This document shows positions 52,453 to 61,736 of a stretch of 64,000 bases of DNA, in pieces; position 1 is the first letter of the stretch; every line of letters begins with the position of its first letter. The position numbers and the translations under genes were made by a program. Source of the stretch: Pedobacter jeongneungensis (GTDB lineage Bacteria; Bacteroidota; Bacteroidia; Sphingobacteriales; Sphingobacteriaceae); contig NZ_AYMG01000042.1 of assembly GCF_000633455.1 (NCBI RefSeq), forward strand, positions 1-64,000, in the 5' to 3' direction. Below the pieces are notes generated by a model, which did not search any database, was not told the origin of the DNA, and saw only the letters and a program-made list of their open reading frames with translations.

Positions 52453-54837
52453 ATGTATCGATTAAATTTTTTACTCTTTTTACTGGTCCTTTCCACAACA
52501 GTTTTCGCACAGCAAAACACCGAAATAAATGGTTATGTAACAGATAGTACAACAGCCATAAGTGGTGCATCAATTTCTTTAAAGGGTACAAAGGTGGGCG
52601 CAACCACAGATGCAAACGGATTTTTTAAAATATCTGCTATCAAACCTGGACGTTATACCATCGTGGTATCTTTTGTCGGTTATCAAAAAGCCAGTCAGGA
52701 AATTACATTAACTACCACAAAGCCCCTGACTTTAAAAATTGCACTTAAACCCGATTACAGCAACTTAGAGAATGTAGAAGTAAAAGGCAGAACTGCTGTA
52801 ACAGAACTTAAACAATCAGGATTCACCGTAAACGTGATCGATCTGAAGGCGTTTCAGAATACCAGTGCAGATCTTAACCAAATCCTAAACAAGAGTACAG
52901 GTGTTAAAGTAAGAGAACAGGGCGGCTTAGGATCTGATTTCAATTTTACATTGAATGGCTTATCAGGTCGCCAGATCCGTTTTTTTATAGACGGTATACC
53001 GATGGAATCTTTTGGAAGTTCGATAGGGTTAAACAATATTCCGGTGAATCTTGCTGAACGTATTGAGGTTTATAAAGGCGTAGTTCCGGTAGAGCTCGGA
53101 GCCGATGCGCTGGGAGGTGCCGTAAACATCGTTACCAATCAGTCTGTATCAAAATATCTTGATGCCAGTGTAAGTTATGGCTCATTCAATACCTTAAGGG
53201 CTGCCCTTTCGGGTAAATATAAAGATAAAAAAACAGGCCTGACATTTACGTTTAATGGCTTTCATAATTCATCAGATAATGATTATCTGATGAGAAGTAA
53301 TCCAAAGTATGATGCTGCGATTAAAGTGGTTGAAAACAACGAACTCGTGGAAAAAGATGTTAAGCGGTTCCACAGCGCTTATCGCTCCACTATGGGGCAA
53401 GTGGGTATTGGTGTTGCCAATAAATCATGGGCCGACCAGTTTGAGGTAAACTTCCTTTATTCGGACATGTACAAAGAAATACAAACCGGAGCAAACCAAA
53501 ATAAGGTTATAGGAGAGGTAACAAACCGCGAAAGATTTTTTATGCCTTCCATCAGATACAAAAAAAGCAATTTTTTAACAAACGGTTTAACCGCAACTTT
53601 TTTTGCTTCAACCTCAATCAATAGATCTACTGTACCTGATACGGCAAATTATGTATACTCATGGAGTGGAAGAGGAAGAGCCGAACCCATTTCCGGAGAA
53701 CTTTATGGTGTAAAAAGCATTTACCACTATCGAAATACCGCTGGTTTGGCCAGGGCAAATTTTAGCTATGAAATCAATGCCAATAACAGCTTAAATCTGA
53801 ATTATAACTACAGCCACTTCGCCAGGCAGGCAACTGAAGATTTAGGAATAGTAAAAACAAATACTTTTGATGAACCGAACACCATAGCCAAACAAGTTGT
53901 GGGACTTGCTTATCAAAATAATGCCATCAATAAACAGTTAACTACGTCCGTATTTGGTAAGTTTTATGCCATGAATGCGCTGGTCCGCAATGCAGTTTTT
54001 TCGCAAAACCAAACTTATATTAAAACCGATTCAGAAATTTCCAATAACTATTTCGGATATGGTATCGCGAGCAGATACCGAATGAGCAACAATGCAGGTG
54101 TAAAGTTATCTTACGAACATGCTTATCGCTTGCAGGAAGGGGATGAATTATTCGGAAATGGAATAGATGTCACATCCAATATCAATCTTAAGCCCGAAAG
54201 CAGTGATAATATCAATTTTGGAGCATATTATAACTTCCAGATTAATGAAAAACATCATGTAGGTATTGAAGGCTCTTATTTCTATCGAAACGCAAAAGAT
54301 TTTATTTACTTTATTCCGAGTGGTGGCATTTATTCCGTTTACGATAACCTCGCAGGAGCAAAAATTAATGGCGTAGAGCTTGAGGTGAGGTATCGTTATT
54401 CAACATTATTGAACTTTAGTGTAAACGGCACTTATCAAAAGGCCATAAGCCAACAGTTTTACGAACCAAATACTACCGTGCCGGATATGACTTATGGCGA
54501 CAGGGTACCAAACCAGCCCTGGTTATATGCTAACGCAAATCTCGAAATCGGCCAAAATGATATTTGGGCACCTGGAACACGTTTACAGCTTAGTCTTTCG
54601 AGCCAATTTGTAAACTGGTTTTACCTAAACTGGGAAAGCCGGGGTAGTATTGAATCCAAAAATCAGATTCCAACCCAGTTTTCTCACAATGTGGCACTTG
54701 CCTACAGTATGGCAAATGGCCGGTATAACATCTCTGCGGAGGTAAATAACTTTACTAATGAGCTGCTATATGACAATTTCAGGTTACAAAAACCCGGACG
54801 TTCAGCTTTTATCAAACTTCGATACTTCATTAAATAA
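52453..54837 (+). CDS. TonB-dependent outer-membrane receptor
   Basis: A 794-residue receptor. The signal peptide ends near Val-Phe-Ala-Gln (about 20). A carboxypeptidase-regulatory-like domain (about 25-105) precedes the plug (about 115-235, with Gly-Leu-Gly-Ser-Asp-Phe-Asn and Glu-Arg-Ile-Glu-Val-Tyr-Lys-Gly-Val-Val-Pro-Val-Glu). A 22-strand-type barrel ends Leu-Arg-Tyr-Phe-Ile-Lys. No STN domain is visible, so it is not a classical signalling transducer. Neighbours (DUF4374, PepSY) suggest a ferric-siderophore substrate. I chose the Met at 52453, six codons inside a possible start at 52435. Confidence 0.94.
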   Translation: MYRLNFLLFLLVLSTTVFAQQNTEINGYVTDSTTAISGASISLKGTKVGATTDANGFFKISAIKPGRYTIVVSFVGYQKASQEITLTTTKPLTLKIALKPDYSNLENVEVKGRTAVTELKQSGFTVNVIDLKAFQNTSADLNQILNKSTGVKVREQGGLGSDFNFTLNGLSGRQIRFFIDGIPMESFGSSIGLNNIPVNLAERIEVYKGVVPVELGADALGGAVNIVTNQSVSKYLDASVSYGSFNTLRAALSGKYKDKKTGLTFTFNGFHNSSDNDYLMRSNPKYDAAIKVVENNELVEKDVKRFHSAYRSTMGQVGIGVANKSWADQFEVNFLYSDMYKEIQTGANQNKVIGEVTNRERFFMPSIRYKKSNFLTNGLTATFFASTSINRSTVPDTANYVYSWSGRGRAEPISGELYGVKSIYHYRNTAGLARANFSYEINANNSLNLNYNYSHFARQATEDLGIVKTNTFDEPNTIAKQVVGLAYQNNAINKQLTTSVFGKFYAMNALVRNAVFSQNQTYIKTDSEISNNYFGYGIASRYRMSNNAGVKLSYEHAYRLQEGDELFGNGIDVTSNINLKPESSDNINFGAYYNFQINEKHHVGIEGSYFYRNAKDFIYFIPSGGIYSVYDNLAGAKINGVELEVRYRYSTLLNFSVNGTYQKAISQQFYEPNTTVPDMTYGDRVPNQPWLYANANLEIGQNDIWAPGTRLQLSLSSQFVNWFYLNWESRGSIESKNQIPTQFSHNVALAYSMANGRYNISAEVNNFTNELLYDNFRLQKPGRSAFIKLRYFIK

Positions 54838-54847
54838 ATCTTCAATC

Positions 54848-56047
54848 ATGCTTACAACACGTAAAAAACAATCTTTATTATCTTTTGTCGCGATCGCGAT
54901 AATTGCTTTTTCATCATGCAAGAAAAGTTCGTCGCCAACAGAGGAACCTATCGAAAAAAATTACGGACTAGTGGTGCGTGCGGGAACACCGGCAGCAACC
55001 TATATCTTAAATACCACACAACTTGGTTCAGGAACATTAACTACTGCAGGTAACGGTGCTGAAACGACTACCAGTATCATTACTCAACGCGGCGAATATT
55101 TTTATGGAACAAATGATGCCGGAAACCTGATTAAATTTACTTCAAGTAACAAGGTTAATACGATCATAAAAGAAATCCCATTTACGCAGATCAGCTGGGC
55201 CTATTATTCAAGTTTTTATGCATGGAAAGATGATAAAACCTTAGTGTTATTTAGCATGAAAGAAGCATTGCAGTTCGAATATGCTACACTAAATGTAGAA
55301 ACAATGACCATCACGGCTTCAGGGAACATTAATATTCCAAAACCAATTACCGGATATTATTATTGGGGAAATTCTGCAGTGTTTCAGGGCAATAAACTTT
55401 ACATCAGTTATAACCTTACCAATGAGAATACCAATCTTCCGTTAAACGAAGTTTACCTGGCCTCAATGGATTTTCCAAATGTAAGTGCAGTTACCATTAC
55501 CAAGGATACCCGTTTTAATCAACCGGCACATTATACCCTAAATTCGCCGGGAACATTTATCGATGGTAACTATGCTTATTTTATAAATGCGCCTACAATC
55601 TGGATTGCAGGAGAAACAGGTGGTTCATTTTCAATTTATCGTGTAGCAAATGGCGCAACAGTAATTGATCCAAATTATCAATACGAACTCACAGATAGGA
55701 CAAAAGAAGAGGCAACCGATTTATTTTATGTCGGAAACGGAAAAGCAATTGTTAAGATTTTTGATAAATCACAAATTTCTACCTGGCAAGACTATAGTGG
55801 AAAATACATTGCTGACTACTATTTAATCGATGTAGTGAATAAAACAAAAACAAAACTTAATATTCCTAAAAGTACTCCAAATGCTTATTCAGCAAACGTA
55901 TTAATAGATGGTGATGTAGCTTATATTGGTGTATTAACTACCGAAGGTTATTACGTTTACACTTATAACTTAAGCTCAGGAGTTGTTGCCAAAGGCACTA
56001 AACTAGACGGTGTAAGTGGATTAAGCAAGTTGGTTAAATTTAAATAG
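54848..56047 (+). CDS. DUF4374-type lipoprotein
   Basis: A 399-residue lipoprotein with a lipobox at Cys 24 (Phe-Ser-Ser-Cys) and the same beta-propeller-like repeat pattern as the protein at 50478 (Asn-Asn, Gly-Tyr-Tyr-Val-Tyr-Thr-Tyr-Asn). I chose Met-Leu-Thr-Thr-Arg at 54848. An upstream frame would overlap the receptor gene. It is 10 bp after the receptor stop, so the two are an operon. It probably helps bind the receptor's ligand. Confidence 0.85.
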   Translation: MLTTRKKQSLLSFVAIAIIAFSSCKKSSSPTEEPIEKNYGLVVRAGTPAATYILNTTQLGSGTLTTAGNGAETTTSIITQRGEYFYGTNDAGNLIKFTSSNKVNTIIKEIPFTQISWAYYSSFYAWKDDKTLVLFSMKEALQFEYATLNVETMTITASGNINIPKPITGYYYWGNSAVFQGNKLYISYNLTNENTNLPLNEVYLASMDFPNVSAVTITKDTRFNQPAHYTLNSPGTFIDGNYAYFINAPTIWIAGETGGSFSIYRVANGATVIDPNYQYELTDRTKEEATDLFYVGNGKAIVKIFDKSQISTWQDYSGKYIADYYLIDVVNKTKTKLNIPKSTPNAYSANVLIDGDVAYIGVLTTEGYYVYTYNLSSGVVAKGTKLDGVSGLSKLVKFK

Positions 56048-56057
56048 TCAGTTTATC

Positions 56058-57188
56058 ATGATTATTAAACCACTCAAAAAATTAAATGCATGGCTTCACC
56101 TCTGGCTTGGTTTAGCCTCAGGCATTGTAGTCGTTATCCTGGGAATTACAGGTTGCATATTGGTTTTTGAGCAGGAAATAAAAAGTTTAAGCTCTCCCTG
56201 GTTGTTTGCCGAAAAGCCGGCCGGGGGAGCTATACTCCCACCCTCTAAAATTTACCGATCAGTTAAAAACCAGTTGCCCGGTAAAGAAATTCATTCTGTT
56301 TGGTACCACGGCGAAAACAGATCGGCAGCGGTTACCATCAATTCGGACTCTACTGTTTATGTAAATCCATATACGGCAAAAGTAATTGCAATGGTACATC
56401 ATGAGGATTTTTTTGAATTTATAGACGATGGTCACCGGAGGCTCTGGTTACCAGATAAAATCGGCAAACAGGTAATCGGCTGGTCTACCTTTATATTCTT
56501 CATTTTATTAATCACCGGACTAATCTTGTGGTGGCCAAAAAAATGGAATAAAACCGGGAAAGATCAAAGTTTTAAAATAAAGTGGAAGGCCCGTTTTAAA
56601 AGGGTTAATTACGACCTGCACAATGTACTGGGTTTTTACTCCCTGCTTTTTGCATTAATAATGGCCATAACTGGCCTGATTATGAGTTTTAGCTGGTTTA
56701 ACAAAGGTATTTATTGGTTAACAGGCGGTGTTGGTAACCCGCGTAAGCAACAAACCGAAGTTTTTAATGCAGCACCCAATACCATGCTCCAGCAGGTAGA
56801 TCTGGTTTGGCTAAAGGTTCAGAATACAATTGCACTTTATAATAAAGATCAGATTATCGTCTCTTTCCCTGATGAGGCTAACGAAGCGATTTATGCCTGT
56901 ACAGATATGATAAATGGATATTGGAGAGATTTATATTTTAACCCTGCCACCCTTCAGCTCACGCAATCGGCCGGAAAACCATTATCGCAACTTGCCTTTG
57001 CCGATCAGGTAAGGAAGTTAAATTATAGCCTGCACGTAGGTGCGTTTGCCGGTTTATCAAGCAAGGTTGTTTTCTTCTTTGCCAGCTTAATCTGTGCCAG
57101 TTTACCCATTACCGGATTTTACATCTGGTGGGGCAAAAAGAAGAAAAAACCTAAGCGTAAAAACATTCTCAACCCCTTAAAAGCTTAA
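56058..57188 (+). CDS. PepSY-associated membrane protein
   Basis: A 376-residue inner-membrane protein with four transmembrane helices: an N-terminal His-containing helix (Trp-Leu-His-Leu-Trp-Leu-Gly-Leu), two at about 140-165 and 190-215, and one near 335-355. PepSY-like segments lie between them. Conserved His residues in Tyr-Asp-Leu-His-Asn-Val-Leu-Gly and Tyr-Ser-Leu-His-Val-Gly fit haem or electron-transfer roles known for siderophore-reductase-type PepSY proteins. It follows the DUF4374 gene by 10 bp, in the same operon. Confidence 0.92.
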   Translation: MIIKPLKKLNAWLHLWLGLASGIVVVILGITGCILVFEQEIKSLSSPWLFAEKPAGGAILPPSKIYRSVKNQLPGKEIHSVWYHGENRSAAVTINSDSTVYVNPYTAKVIAMVHHEDFFEFIDDGHRRLWLPDKIGKQVIGWSTFIFFILLITGLILWWPKKWNKTGKDQSFKIKWKARFKRVNYDLHNVLGFYSLLFALIMAITGLIMSFSWFNKGIYWLTGGVGNPRKQQTEVFNAAPNTMLQQVDLVWLKVQNTIALYNKDQIIVSFPDEANEAIYACTDMINGYWRDLYFNPATLQLTQSAGKPLSQLAFADQVRKLNYSLHVGAFAGLSSKVVFFFASLICASLPITGFYIWWGKKKKKPKRKNILNPLKA

Positions 57189-57191
57189 TTT

Positions 57192-59681
57192 ATGTACACA
57201 TTCCATTTTTTTGCTTCAGGTAAAACACCTGATGTTAGTAAAGTATTGCCTTATATTTTTTTGCTTTTATTCTGCTTTTTATCCAGCAAGAAGGTTTTCG
57301 CACAGTCCGATCCGGCAATTAACGGTATCGTGGTAATGGAAAATGGCAGCCCTGTAGAATTTGCTTCCGTAGCCCTGCAAGATGCAGAAGGTAAAGGCAT
57401 AAAAGGAACCTTAACCGATTCTTTGGGCCGTTTTTCTTTCCCCGCCTTGCAACATGGCAAATACCGTGTTAAAATTTCGAATATGGGATATATTACCCAT
57501 CATACCGATATTATCCAGGTTACTGCACAGCACAGAATAGTACTTTTGGGCAAATTAAAACTAATGGAAGATGCCCAGACCTTAGGTTCGGTTAATATTT
57601 CCGTTCAGAAAAAAGTGATTGAGCAAAGTATCGATAAAATGACTATTAATGTAGAAAACAGTATATTATCAGAAGGTAATACCGCATTAGAATTGTTACA
57701 GCGTGCACCGGGTGTTAAGGTTGATGACGAAGGCAAGATTTCGTTAAAAGGCAGAGCAGGTGTAAATGTAATGATCAATGGAAAACTCACTTACCTTTCG
57801 CCTGCAGAACTCAGCGTATTGTTAAAGGGAACAAATTCGGCATCAGTATATAAAATAGAAATCATGGCCAACCCCTCTGCCAAATACGACGCTGCGGGCA
57901 ATGCGGGCATCATTAACATCGTGATGAAGAAAAACCAGATGAAGGGCATGAATGGCTCGGTTAGTGTTAATGGTGGTGCGGGCAGAAAAGCAAGGTATGG
58001 TTCGGGTTTTAGCCTTAACTATAAAAATGCAGGTTTTAATGTTTTCGGGAGTTACAATTATGCTTACCGTGGGGAAACCGAATACCTTGATTTTAGCAGG
58101 CGTTTTTATACCAATGGAATTGTTGCAGGCAATTATGACCGGATTTCCAATCAACATACCGAAACCAACGAACCTTTAAATACCAACAATTTCCGTGTGG
58201 GGATGGATGTGGATATAGATCAAAAAAACATCATCGGATTTTTGATCAACGGAAATATTGGCAAGTATTTACATGATAGTAAAACCAGCAATATCTTACA
58301 GAACCAAACTGGCGTGATTCAATCGGAAATGGCGACGACCAATTACGATCAGCAAAACTGGAGCAATACCACCTACAACCTTAACTACCTGCGCAAATTT
58401 AAAAAGGAAGCCCAAACGCTCAGTGCCGATGTAGATTTTGCAAGCAACAGCTTTACTTCAAAATTAAATTTAGATACTTATACCGCGCCAAATGCCTCAG
58501 CCGCAGTACAAACCAGCAACAGAAAAGGTTATGTTCCTGCCAAAACCAATGTATATGTGGCCAAGGTAGATTATACCGATCAATTGGGTAAAGTCATAAA
58601 AATAGATGGCGGTTTAAAAAGTTCTTTCATCACTTCTGATAACAACCTCGTTTATCAAAATTTAACGGAAGGCGCCTGGGTGTACGATCCTGCCAGCAGT
58701 AACTATTTCAAGTACGAAGAACAGATCCACGCGGCTTACCTGAACCTTAACCGTGAGTTTAAAGCCTTTACCATCCAATTGGGTTTAAGGGGAGAATATA
58801 CCCACACTTTAGGTAATCAGGTAACAACAGGTTCCGTAATAAAAAGAGATTATTTTCAGTTGTTCCCTAATGTGGCGTTGAATAAAAGTGCTGGAGAAAA
58901 CAACCAGTTTCAACTGGCTTATAGCCGCAGGATCCAACGGCCCGATTATGGCGATTTAAATCCTTTCAGGGTATTCAGAGATCCGCTTTTATATTATGAA
59001 GGAAATCCTTATTTAACACCAGAACTTACTCAGAACATTGTTTTAAGTCACATTTTTAAAGGTAAATACACCACCTCTTTAAACTATAGTCGTACTACTG
59101 ATGTAATTACCTGGGTAACTGGCCAGATTGATAACCTGAACACTACTTACGAGCGGCCGCAAAACCTTAAAAGCCTGGTGAATTATGGCATCAGTTTTAC
59201 CGGACAAACCAATTACTTCGGCTGGTGGACGGCAACCAATTTCGCCAATATTTATAATAATGTGTACCGTGGTGGCGAAGAATCGGGAACGTTTAAAAAC
59301 AGCCAGGTTAGCTTTACCATTAACACTCAGAACTCATTTAAATTGGGTGGTGGTTATAGTGCTGAGTTAAATGCCTATTTCAATTCGAAATCGGTTTATG
59401 GCATCTCCACAGAAAAAGCATATCACGCTGTATCTGCAGCATTTCAAAAAAACCTGCTGAAAGATAAAGGCAGTATTAAACTGTTGGTAAACGACATTTT
59501 TCAATCGAGCCAGTACAAACAGTTTACCCGTTATCAGAACATCGATATGAACAGCCACGTAAATGTTGATGGCAGAAGAGTGATGTTATCATTTTCTTAC
59601 CGCTTTGGTAATCCCTTCAATATAAAGGAGCGAAAAAATGGCAATGATGATATCCAGAACAGGATAAAGGGTGGTGGATAA
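57192..59681 (+). CDS. TonB-receptor-like outer-membrane beta-barrel protein
   Basis: An 829-residue protein. The signal peptide ends near Val-Phe-Ala-Gln (about 38). A carboxypeptidase-regulatory-like domain (about 42-125) is followed by a plug-like region (Leu-Leu-Gln-Arg-Ala-Pro-Gly-Val-Lys-Val-Asp-Asp-Glu-Gly and Val-Met-Ile-Asn-Gly-Lys, about 170-205) and an OMP_b-brl_3-like barrel ending in Phe-Arg-Phe-Gly-type strands with a polar tail. It starts 3 bp after the PepSY gene and is the last of the operon. It likely takes part in the same uptake process as the receptor at 52453. Confidence 0.9.
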   Translation: MYTFHFFASGKTPDVSKVLPYIFLLLFCFLSSKKVFAQSDPAINGIVVMENGSPVEFASVALQDAEGKGIKGTLTDSLGRFSFPALQHGKYRVKISNMGYITHHTDIIQVTAQHRIVLLGKLKLMEDAQTLGSVNISVQKKVIEQSIDKMTINVENSILSEGNTALELLQRAPGVKVDDEGKISLKGRAGVNVMINGKLTYLSPAELSVLLKGTNSASVYKIEIMANPSAKYDAAGNAGIINIVMKKNQMKGMNGSVSVNGGAGRKARYGSGFSLNYKNAGFNVFGSYNYAYRGETEYLDFSRRFYTNGIVAGNYDRISNQHTETNEPLNTNNFRVGMDVDIDQKNIIGFLINGNIGKYLHDSKTSNILQNQTGVIQSEMATTNYDQQNWSNTTYNLNYLRKFKKEAQTLSADVDFASNSFTSKLNLDTYTAPNASAAVQTSNRKGYVPAKTNVYVAKVDYTDQLGKVIKIDGGLKSSFITSDNNLVYQNLTEGAWVYDPASSNYFKYEEQIHAAYLNLNREFKAFTIQLGLRGEYTHTLGNQVTTGSVIKRDYFQLFPNVALNKSAGENNQFQLAYSRRIQRPDYGDLNPFRVFRDPLLYYEGNPYLTPELTQNIVLSHIFKGKYTTSLNYSRTTDVITWVTGQIDNLNTTYERPQNLKSLVNYGISFTGQTNYFGWWTATNFANIYNNVYRGGEESGTFKNSQVSFTINTQNSFKLGGGYSAELNAYFNSKSVYGISTEKAYHAVSAAFQKNLLKDKGSIKLLVNDIFQSSQYKQFTRYQNIDMNSHVNVDGRRVMLSFSYRFGNPFNIKERKNGNDDIQNRIKGGG

Positions 59682-59758
59682 TCAAATATTTTCTTACATT
59701 AGTTAAAACTATATCCCTTAAGTTGAGTTGAAATAATAGAAACCAATGAAAAATAAGT

Positions 59759-60121
59759 ATGGAAAAAAGGGAAACAAAAACACGTTTAATTAATGAAATT
59801 ACCACCACCGGACTACAAACCGCTGCTCAAAAATTAGGGGCTTCTGCAACTAAAAAACAAATTAGAAAAAGCGTTTCTAAAAACCTCAGTTTAATTGATC
59901 AATTATTGCGTATTGCTTTAATTAAAAGCAAAGATCCTTCAAAACGGGCGCAAAGAAATATGGAATTTATTGGCCTTGGTGTTATTGCAGCACATTCCTT
60001 TTACAACGGATTGAAAAAGAAAAAGCGCCTATGGATTTTTGAAGGGGTATTTTTAACCGCAGCACTTGGAGGCGTGCTTTTGGCTACCCAGCTTAAAGCG
60101 GTGAAACAACAGATCAGATAA
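59759..60121 (+). CDS. Hypothetical protein with C-terminal membrane helix
   Basis: A 120-residue protein, basic and helical in the first 65 residues (Lys-Lys-Gln-Ile-Arg-Lys-Ser-Val-Ser-Lys), with hydrophobic segments at about 70-82 and 92-110. No family was recognised. It is convergent with the SDR at 60194 and separated from it by a hairpin terminator. Confidence 0.6.
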   Translation: MEKRETKTRLINEITTTGLQTAAQKLGASATKKQIRKSVSKNLSLIDQLLRIALIKSKDPSKRAQRNMEFIGLGVIAAHSFYNGLKKKKRLWIFEGVFLTAALGGVLLATQLKAVKQQIR

Positions 60122-60136
60122 TTAAAATCGCAATAG

Positions 60137-60179
60137 ATCTTCATTTTGATCCGCTATCGGATCGAAATGAAGATTTTTT
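60137..60179. terminator. Bidirectional hairpin terminator of the REP-like family
   Basis: Arms ATCTTCATTTTGATCC (60137-60152) and GGATCGAAATGAAGAT (60159-60174) pair with one mismatch around a 6-nt loop and are followed by TTTTTTC. The sequence belongs to the same family as 10690-10725 and 14461-14523, recruited here as a terminator between convergent genes. Confidence 0.75.
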
Positions 60180-60193
60180 CTATGCGCATTTAT

Positions 60194-60934
60194 TTAAACC
60201 AATACCGAACCACCATCAACATAAATTACCTGCCCGGTACCATATTGTTGCTTCATAGTATATAAAAATGTTTGCGCAATATCGCCCGCTTCGCCTACAC
60301 GCTTTACAGGTAAGCTTTCGCCAACATTGGTATACAGGTTATTTCTGTCCGCTTCGCTCATACTGTTCCATAAATTGGTTTTAACCACACCCGGTGCTAC
60401 CAGGTTTACCCTTACTGGTGCCAGTTCTACGGCCATTGCACGTGTAAAACCTTCCATTGCTGCACAGATACTAGCTGCTACAGCCCAGCCAGCTCCCGGC
60501 CTCGGACTAGCCGTTCCTCCTGTTAAATTAATAGAACCACCTGCTTTAATTTTCTTCGCTCCATATTTAACAGCAGCAAAAGCACCCCAATACCTTAAAT
60601 TAAAAAACTGTCTGGCGGTTTCAATATCGGTTTCATCAATGGTATGCAAAGTCAGATTTTCGCCTGCGGTATACACCAGATGATCGAAAGGCGCTATCGA
60701 ATTAAAAAAATCTTTAATGTTTTCCTCTTTACTCAGGTCAACCGTTAAACCGCTGCAATTTTCAGGTAATGATGCTATAGCCTCATCTATTCTACTTTGA
60801 TTACCTGAAACGATTATTACTTTTGCGCCGTCATGCGCCGCAGCCAGGGCTGTTGCTAATCCTAAACCTGAGCTTCCACCCAATATGATCACTGTTTTGC
60901 CTTCCAGTGTAAATTCATTTGCTTTTATTTTCAT
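60194..60934 (-). CDS. Atypical SDR-family protein lacking YxxxK
   Basis: A 246-residue protein with the SDR cofactor motif Gly-Gly-Ser-Ser-Gly-Leu-Gly (about 17-23) and the characteristic C-terminal Val-Gly-Glu-Ala-Gly-Asp-Ile-Ala. The region that should hold Tyr-x-x-x-Lys reads Trp-Ala-Val-Ala-Ala-Ser-Ile-Cys-Ala-Ala-Met-Glu-Gly, so neither catalytic residue is present. Related proteins with this variant occur in other bacteria. I chose Met-Lys-Ile-Lys-Ala at 60934. The extended frame to 60988 runs into a palindromic operator. It is divergent from the Crp-family regulator. Confidence 0.88.
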   Translation of the reverse strand: MKIKANEFTLEGKTVIILGGSSGLGLATALAAAHDGAKVIIVSGNQSRIDEAIASLPENCSGLTVDLSKEENIKDFFNSIAPFDHLVYTAGENLTLHTIDETDIETARQFFNLRYWGAFAAVKYGAKKIKAGGSINLTGGTASPRPGAGWAVAASICAAMEGFTRAMAVELAPVRVNLVAPGVVKTNLWNSMSEADRNNLYTNVGESLPVKRVGEAGDIAQTFLYTMKQQYGTGQVIYVDGGSVLV

Positions 60935-60981
60935 GATGTTGTAATTTGATGCAAATTTTAGGATATCGGTGTCCAATCTAC

Positions 60982-60995
60982 TTACCAATTGGTAA
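60982..60995. promoter_or_regulatory. Perfect palindrome, likely operator
   Basis: TTACCAATTGGTAA is a perfect 14-bp palindrome between the divergent SDR (60934) and Crp-family (61051) genes. It lies 17 bp upstream of a -7-like box TATTTTTG (61012-61019). It fits a symmetric binding site for the Crp-family protein that controls both genes. Confidence 0.6.
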
Positions 60996-61050
60996 ATTCG
61001 ATTAGTGCTTATATTTTTGTGCCATTCAATTCCACGAATTACAATCCCAA

Positions 61051-61620
61051 ATGTCTAATCCACTCACCTATTTCCTTAACCAATACCATCCATTTTCGGC
61101 CGCGGCAGAAAAATATATTGAAGCAGCTTTTATATCCAAAACCTTTAAAGAAGGAGAAGAACTCTCAGCTCCGGGCAGTATCAATAAAGAACTTTTTTTT
61201 ATTGTAAATGGTATACTCAGAATTATGATCCGGAATGAAAAAGGAAATGAAGTAACCCATTATTTTTTAAAAGAAAATCAGTTTTGTACCATACTAAACA
61301 GTTTTCATAACCAGATACCGGCAGAAGAATGTATCCAGGCAGCCTGTAATTGCGAAGTATTATATGTCAATAGAAACGCACTCTTAAACCTTTACAAGCA
61401 GGTACCCTATCTCCATACGCTGATTGATCAGATTACACAACAAGCTTTGATCGATAAAATCAATATCCGAAATATCTATTTAGGACAGGATTCTGCCAAT
61501 AGATACCGTTTATTTATGAACCGACAGGCTGATGTTGCACGACGGGTTTCCTTAACAGATACCGCATCATACCTGGGCATAACACCACAATCTTTGTCCC
61601 GGATCAGAAAACAGATTTAA
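61051..61620 (+). CDS. Crp/Fnr-family transcriptional regulator
   Basis: A 189-residue regulator with an N-terminal cyclic-nucleotide-binding-like beta roll (about 25-110) and a C-terminal helix-turn-helix ending Thr-Ala-Ser-Tyr-Leu-Gly-Ile-Thr-Pro-Gln-Ser-Leu-Ser-Arg-Ile-Arg. It belongs to the same family as the gene at 15245 and the remnant at 27933. It is divergent from the atypical SDR across a palindrome, the same regulator-SDR pairing seen at 15245-16677. Confidence 0.92.
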   Translation: MSNPLTYFLNQYHPFSAAAEKYIEAAFISKTFKEGEELSAPGSINKELFFIVNGILRIMIRNEKGNEVTHYFLKENQFCTILNSFHNQIPAEECIQAACNCEVLYVNRNALLNLYKQVPYLHTLIDQITQQALIDKINIRNIYLGQDSANRYRLFMNRQADVARRVSLTDTASYLGITPQSLSRIRKQI

Positions 61621-61736
61621 CAGATATTAACCCTGGATTTTTATTTATTTAGTAAATCATCAACAATACAAAACATTATCACGCTTTTGGTGTTAAATTT
61701 TATTGCTAATCACTTAATGGGTAAGGAATTTGTACT

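Noticed and set aside
57843-58157. 104-codon antisense frame within the second barrel gene
   Set aside because: The plus-strand receptor-like protein explains the sequence.
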